A program made the translations under genes and the position numbers. Shown in pieces: positions 61,128-64,000 of a stretch of 64,000 nucleotides of DNA (position 1 is its first letter; every line of letters begins with the position of its first letter). The notes beneath the pieces were generated by a model that saw nothing but the letters and a program-made list of their open reading frames with translations, was not told the origin of the DNA and ran no database searches. Source of the stretch: CAISDA01 sp050258555 (GTDB lineage Bacteria; Bacteroidota; Ignavibacteria; UBA10030; UBA8401); NCBI GenBank assembly GCA_050258555.1, contig JBLMZA010000098.1, forward strand, positions 1 through 64,000, written 5' to 3'.

Positions 61128-61571
61128 TCACGGCCCCGGCAGCTCGTTGAACGCAAACCAATACTGGGCGATCATCCGCATCACTTCCGAAAACTCCGTG
61201 AAGTCGACCGGCTTCGCGATATAGCTGTTCACGCCCAGACGGTAGCTTTCATCGACATCCCGCCGCTCGCGCGATGTCGTGAGGGCCACCACCGGAATCT
61301 GCCGCATCGCCTCGTCGCTTTTGACGCGCTTGAGCACTTCAAGTCCCGAGACTTTGGGCAGCTTGAGATCGAGCAGGATCAGGCGCGGGCCCGATCCTGC
61401 TGGACGTCCGGCAAAGCGCCCCTTCGAAAAGATAAAATCAAGCGCCTCGGCGCCGTCGCGGACGATCTGCACTGCGCCGTCGAAGCCGTTTTTCTTCAGC
61501 GCATGCAGCGTCAGTTCGACGTCGTTCGGATTGTCATCCACCAAAAGGATGTCCGTTTTCTCTTCATGCAT
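61128..61571 (-). CDS. Single-domain response regulator (Rcp1-like)
   Basis: 147 residues from the ATG at 61571, inside the end of the kinase gene (8-base overlap). The receiver has ILLVDDNPNDVELTLHALKK, Asp 68 in LILLDLKLPKVSGLEVLKRV, the switch Thr in VVALTTSRER and the Lys in SYIAKPVDF. The FSEVMRMIAQYWFAFNELP tail is typical of Rcp1-type regulators that work with phytochrome-like kinases. It has no DNA-binding domain, so it probably passes the phosphoryl group on to the hybrid kinase. Confidence 0.92.
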   Translation of the reverse strand: MHEEKTDILLVDDNPNDVELTLHALKKNGFDGAVQIVRDGAEALDFIFSKGRFAGRPAGSGPRLILLDLKLPKVSGLEVLKRVKSDEAMRQIPVVALTTSRERRDVDESYRLGVNSYIAKPVDFTEFSEVMRMIAQYWFAFNELPGP

Positions 61572-63051
61572 GCGCGGGCGCTGCCTCCACGGTAAAAAAG
61601 AATGTCGTGCCTTCACCCGGTTTCGAATCGGCCCAGACCTTGCCGCCGTGGCGGTGAATGATGCGCTGGACAAGGGCGAGTCCGACGCCTGTTCCTTCAA
61701 AATCCTCGGCCCTATGCAACCGCTGAAACACGCCAAAGAGTTTCGGCGCATACTCCATGTCGAAGCCCACGCCGTTATCGCGGATGAAGTACGTCGTGAT
61801 GCCGTCCGATTCCGTTGCGCCGATCTCGATTGCCGGCGAGGGAACGGCGCGCGAGAATTTGACGGCGTTGGAAATGAGATTCGTCCACACCTGCTTCATG
61901 AGCGCCTGATCGCCGCGGCAGGAAGGAAGCTCCGAGACCGCAAAGCCGATCTTCCGCCGTTCCTCTTGCGTGGTCAGTTCCTCGATCACCGAGTAGACGA
62001 TCGTCGTCATGCTGATTTGCTGTGTCTGGAGCTGCTGCCGGCTGAGCTGTGAGAATTTCAGCAGATCGTCGACGAGCTGGCCCATATGGATCGTGTTCTT
62101 CGAGATGAGCTCGAGATACCTTTTGAGTTCCGGCTTCAGCTCCGGCGCATACTCATCCAACAGGATGCGGCAGAATCCGTTGATCGCGCGCAAGGGCGCG
62201 CGGAGATCGTGCGAGACGGAATAGGAAAATGCCCCGAGCTCGTTATTGGCCGCTTCGAGTTCGCGCGTGCGCTGCTTCATCTGCTGTTCCGCCGTTTTCT
62301 TGAATGTCGTGTCGCGGATGGCGCTCATCACCAGCATCCCCTCTTCGGTCTGAAGCGGACTCAGGCTCACTTCCACCGGAAACTCGGAGCCGTCTTTGCG
62401 CACCCCGTAGAGTTCGAGTCCCATGCCCATGGCGCGCGCCCGGGGCCGTGCGAAGAACTGTGAGCGGTGCACGACATGCGACTCGCGGAATTTCTCCGGA
62501 AGGAGAATCTCGATCGGCCGGCCCAGCAAGTCCCTGCGTTCATAGCCGAAGAGCGTCTCGGCCTGCGTGCTGGAGAAGACGATGCGGCCTGTCGGATTGA
62601 CGATCACGATGCCGTCGGGCGTCGATTCGAGAATCTCGCCGTAGCGCGACTGCACAAGCTTTGCATCGCGCAGCACTTTCAGATGCGTGATGTCTTTCGT
62701 GCTCAGCAGGAACGATTCAAGCTCGCCTTCGGGAGTACGGACAGCCTTGACGGTGATATTGACGTAGACGAGTGAAAGGCTTTTTTTTCGGCGGAGTCCT
62801 TCGGCCATTGCTGTGCCGGTGCTGCGGGCTTCCGCGAAGAGTCGGGCATCCTCTTCGGTCTGGTCCGGAGCAACGATCAGTTCGGAAAGAGCTTTTCCAG
62901 CGGCTTCCTCGGCCGAAAATCCGAACACCGTTTCGGCGCCCTTATTCCAGAGTGTGACCATGCCTTCAGGCGTCGTTGCGATGACTGCATCCGGAAATTG
63001 ATCGGCCAAGAGTGAATCCAGTCTGTTGTGTTGTGTTGATGCGATTGCCAT
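61564..63051 (-). CDS. PAS-PAS sensor histidine kinase (phytochrome-type transmitter)
   Basis: 495 residues. Two PAS domains occupy about residues 10-125 (FPDAVIATTPEGMVTLWNKG) and 135-255 (ILESTPDGIVIVNPTGRIVF). The phosphoacceptor is His 281 in YSVSHDLRAPLRAINGF, followed by IRDNGVGFDMEYAPKLFGVF and EGTGVGLALVQRIIHRHGGK. The transmitter has the sequence style of bacteriophytochrome and light/redox-responsive kinases that pair with Rcp1-type regulators. There is no membrane segment. AAAGGA directly precedes the ATG. It heads the operon with the response regulator. Confidence 0.93.
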   Translation of the reverse strand: MAIASTQHNRLDSLLADQFPDAVIATTPEGMVTLWNKGAETVFGFSAEEAAGKALSELIVAPDQTEEDARLFAEARSTGTAMAEGLRRKKSLSLVYVNITVKAVRTPEGELESFLLSTKDITHLKVLRDAKLVQSRYGEILESTPDGIVIVNPTGRIVFSSTQAETLFGYERRDLLGRPIEILLPEKFRESHVVHRSQFFARPRARAMGMGLELYGVRKDGSEFPVEVSLSPLQTEEGMLVMSAIRDTTFKKTAEQQMKQRTRELEAANNELGAFSYSVSHDLRAPLRAINGFCRILLDEYAPELKPELKRYLELISKNTIHMGQLVDDLLKFSQLSRQQLQTQQISMTTIVYSVIEELTTQEERRKIGFAVSELPSCRGDQALMKQVWTNLISNAVKFSRAVPSPAIEIGATESDGITTYFIRDNGVGFDMEYAPKLFGVFQRLHRAEDFEGTGVGLALVQRIIHRHGGKVWADSKPGEGTTFFFTVEAAPAHA

Positions 63052-63176
63052 TCCTTTGTGTCAAAACACCGGCCGGGGGCGGAGAATTCCCCGTCGGTTC
63101 TTCCGAATGATAACATTGTTTTCAGAAAATCGTTCACAGGCGCGCGCGGGCCTCTGCGGCTGTGAAGGGCCGCTTC

Positions 63177-63205
63177 TTGCACATTCCGCGGCAAATGAGT
63201 ATTAT
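63177..63205 (+). promoter_or_regulatory. Promoter of the last outer-membrane barrel gene
   Basis: TTGCAC (63177-63182) and TATTAT (63200-63205) are spaced by 17 bases. The leader of about 65 bases carries AAAGGAG at 63262-63268 before the ATG at 63278. The gap 63052-63277 is divergent between this gene and the kinase operon; no kinase promoter could be placed firmly. Confidence 0.65.
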
Positions 63206-63277
63206 TGCTCAGTGGGAAGAATCGGCTCGGTCTGTGTCCGGATATTTATCCACATAACGACCAAAGGAGCGGGGGCT

Positions 63278-63877
63278 ATGAAGACGAGAGGGCGCATCGT
63301 GATGCTTGTCATGACCGCGCTGTGCGTGTGCTTCCCGGTCAAAGCGCAGTTCGGGGAGCAGGCATGGGGAGGCGGGGTCATGTTCGGCTGGGATTTCGGC
63401 ATGACGGGACTGAAGGATGATGAGGCGAGGCTCCATGCGCGCGCATTCATCCGGCATGGCATCATCGATCACATCCAGGCGGAAGCCGGTTTCGGTCTCG
63501 GCGGCATCGCCGGCTCGGGCACGCCGGCGATCTCGAAGTATTCCACGGAATTAATGCCCGTCGATCTTCGCCTGATCATCAATCCGTTCACATGGCAAAG
63601 CGCGGTGCCGTACGTCTTCGGCGGCGGGGGCTTCGTCCATAAGCGGATCACGCATTTTCCGTTTGAAGCGCCGGTCAATGCCAAAAGCGAAGAGTGGATT
63701 GCGTATGTGCCTGCCGGTGTGGGCCTCATGGCCAATCTGCAGGAGCATGTCTATCTGGACATGAGCGCAAGCTACAACTATACGTTCTCGAAGAAGCTCA
63801 CCGGCGTTGCCTCATCGACGGAGGATGCCTTTCTCACATTTCTTATCGGCGTTTCGGTCTCTTTCGGCAGGCAGTGA
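63278..63877 (+). CDS. Outer-membrane beta-barrel protein
   Basis: 199 residues from the ATG at 63278 with a strong AAAGGAG site. A signal peptide (MLVMTALCVCFPVKA, then Q) leads to a Gly/aromatic-rich chain with alternating strands (AWGGGVMFGWDFGMTG, VPYVFGGGGFVHKRI, LMANLQEHVYLDMSASYNY) ending in SVSFGRQ. It resembles small eight-strand barrels of the OmpA/OmpW type. The function is unknown. It stands alone between divergent kinase genes and a minus-strand gene at the edge. Confidence 0.75.
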   Translation: MKTRGRIVMLVMTALCVCFPVKAQFGEQAWGGGVMFGWDFGMTGLKDDEARLHARAFIRHGIIDHIQAEAGFGLGGIAGSGTPAISKYSTELMPVDLRLIINPFTWQSAVPYVFGGGGFVHKRITHFPFEAPVNAKSEEWIAYVPAGVGLMANLQEHVYLDMSASYNYTFSKKLTGVASSTEDAFLTFLIGVSVSFGRQ

Positions 63878-63918
63878 CGCGCCCAAAAAGGAATGTCGGC
63901 AGGCGAGCGAGGCGGCGT

Positions 63919-64000
63919 TCAATCGACCAGTTCGATCCCGAGGCTCTCCAGAAGCCGGACGGCCTCGAAGCGCGAGAATTTCGCCTTGGAGAGCGTATTG
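63919..64000 (-). CDS. C-terminal fragment of a gene running off the right edge
   Basis: On the minus strand a frame reads TLSKAKFSRFEAVRLLESLG and IELVD before a TGA at 63919-63921. The composition fits the coding style of the region, but only 26 codons are visible and no family could be recognised. Confidence 0.5.
   Translation of the reverse strand, partial: NTLSKAKFSRFEAVRLLESLGIELVD

Overview
The window is a gene-dense stretch (about 50 protein genes, high GC, few gaps over 200 bases) of a diderm bacterial chromosome. LPS genes (lpxB, lpxK), a TonB-dependent receptor, outer-membrane barrels and a MacA/MacB-type efflux pair show an outer membrane. A lipoprotein NagZ/beta-lactamase fusion, a DUF4922 protein next to a SpoIID-domain protein, and a sucC with no sucD beside it point to the Bacteroidota/Chlorobiota (FCB) group; this placement is an inference. 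A chemoreceptor with a sigma-54-like promoter, several histidine kinases and an [FeFe]-hydrogenase suggest a motile organism with an anaerobic or facultative hydrogen metabolism. No rRNA, tRNA, CRISPR array, phage or transposase was recognised.

Layout. 1-2164 (minus): macB-like permease (cut by the window edge) and macA-like adaptor. 2457-12776 (plus): a putative peptidoglycan salvage cluster with a tandem GT2 glycosyltransferase, a GNAT, a DUF4922 protein with an HxHxQ motif, a SpoIID/LytB protein, an AmpG-like permease, a BadF-type sugar kinase and a NagZ/beta-lactamase lipoprotein. It is interrupted at 8408-8740 by a decayed BrnT toxin and an intact CopG-type antitoxin with a palindromic promoter. 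12828-19158: rocA, sucC, gatB, a C_GCAxxG_C_C protein, a GNAT and tpiA. 19325-21907: a GH2-like protein that has lost both catalytic glutamates and carries a Yip1-like membrane domain. 21965-30938: smc, a HAD phosphatase, a methyltransferase, lpxB, a DUF374 acyltransferase, lpxK and queA. 31002-37741: amino-acid permease, ispD, plsY, gpsA, recG.

38041-41869 is a tightly overlapping operon of two Ddl-like ATP-grasp ligases, a GNAT and a KamA-type lysine 2,3-aminomutase, preceded by an AT-rich promoter region and closed by a clear terminator. I regard it as the best candidate for an undescribed biosynthetic pathway. 41993-45340 holds a nucleotide-sugar dehydrogenase and three envelope proteins. 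45400-50908 (minus) encodes a trimeric electron-bifurcating-type [FeFe]-hydrogenase whose NuoF-like subunit is fused to a GltD/NfnL-like FAD-NADPH module, an unusual architecture. 51191-63877 holds a TonB-dependent receptor, an EamA transporter, three histidine kinases, a small response regulator, a chemoreceptor and a final outer-membrane barrel.

A GGGGCGAA-hairpin repeat occurs in three intergenic gaps (5551-5604, 15664-15710, 45365-45387).
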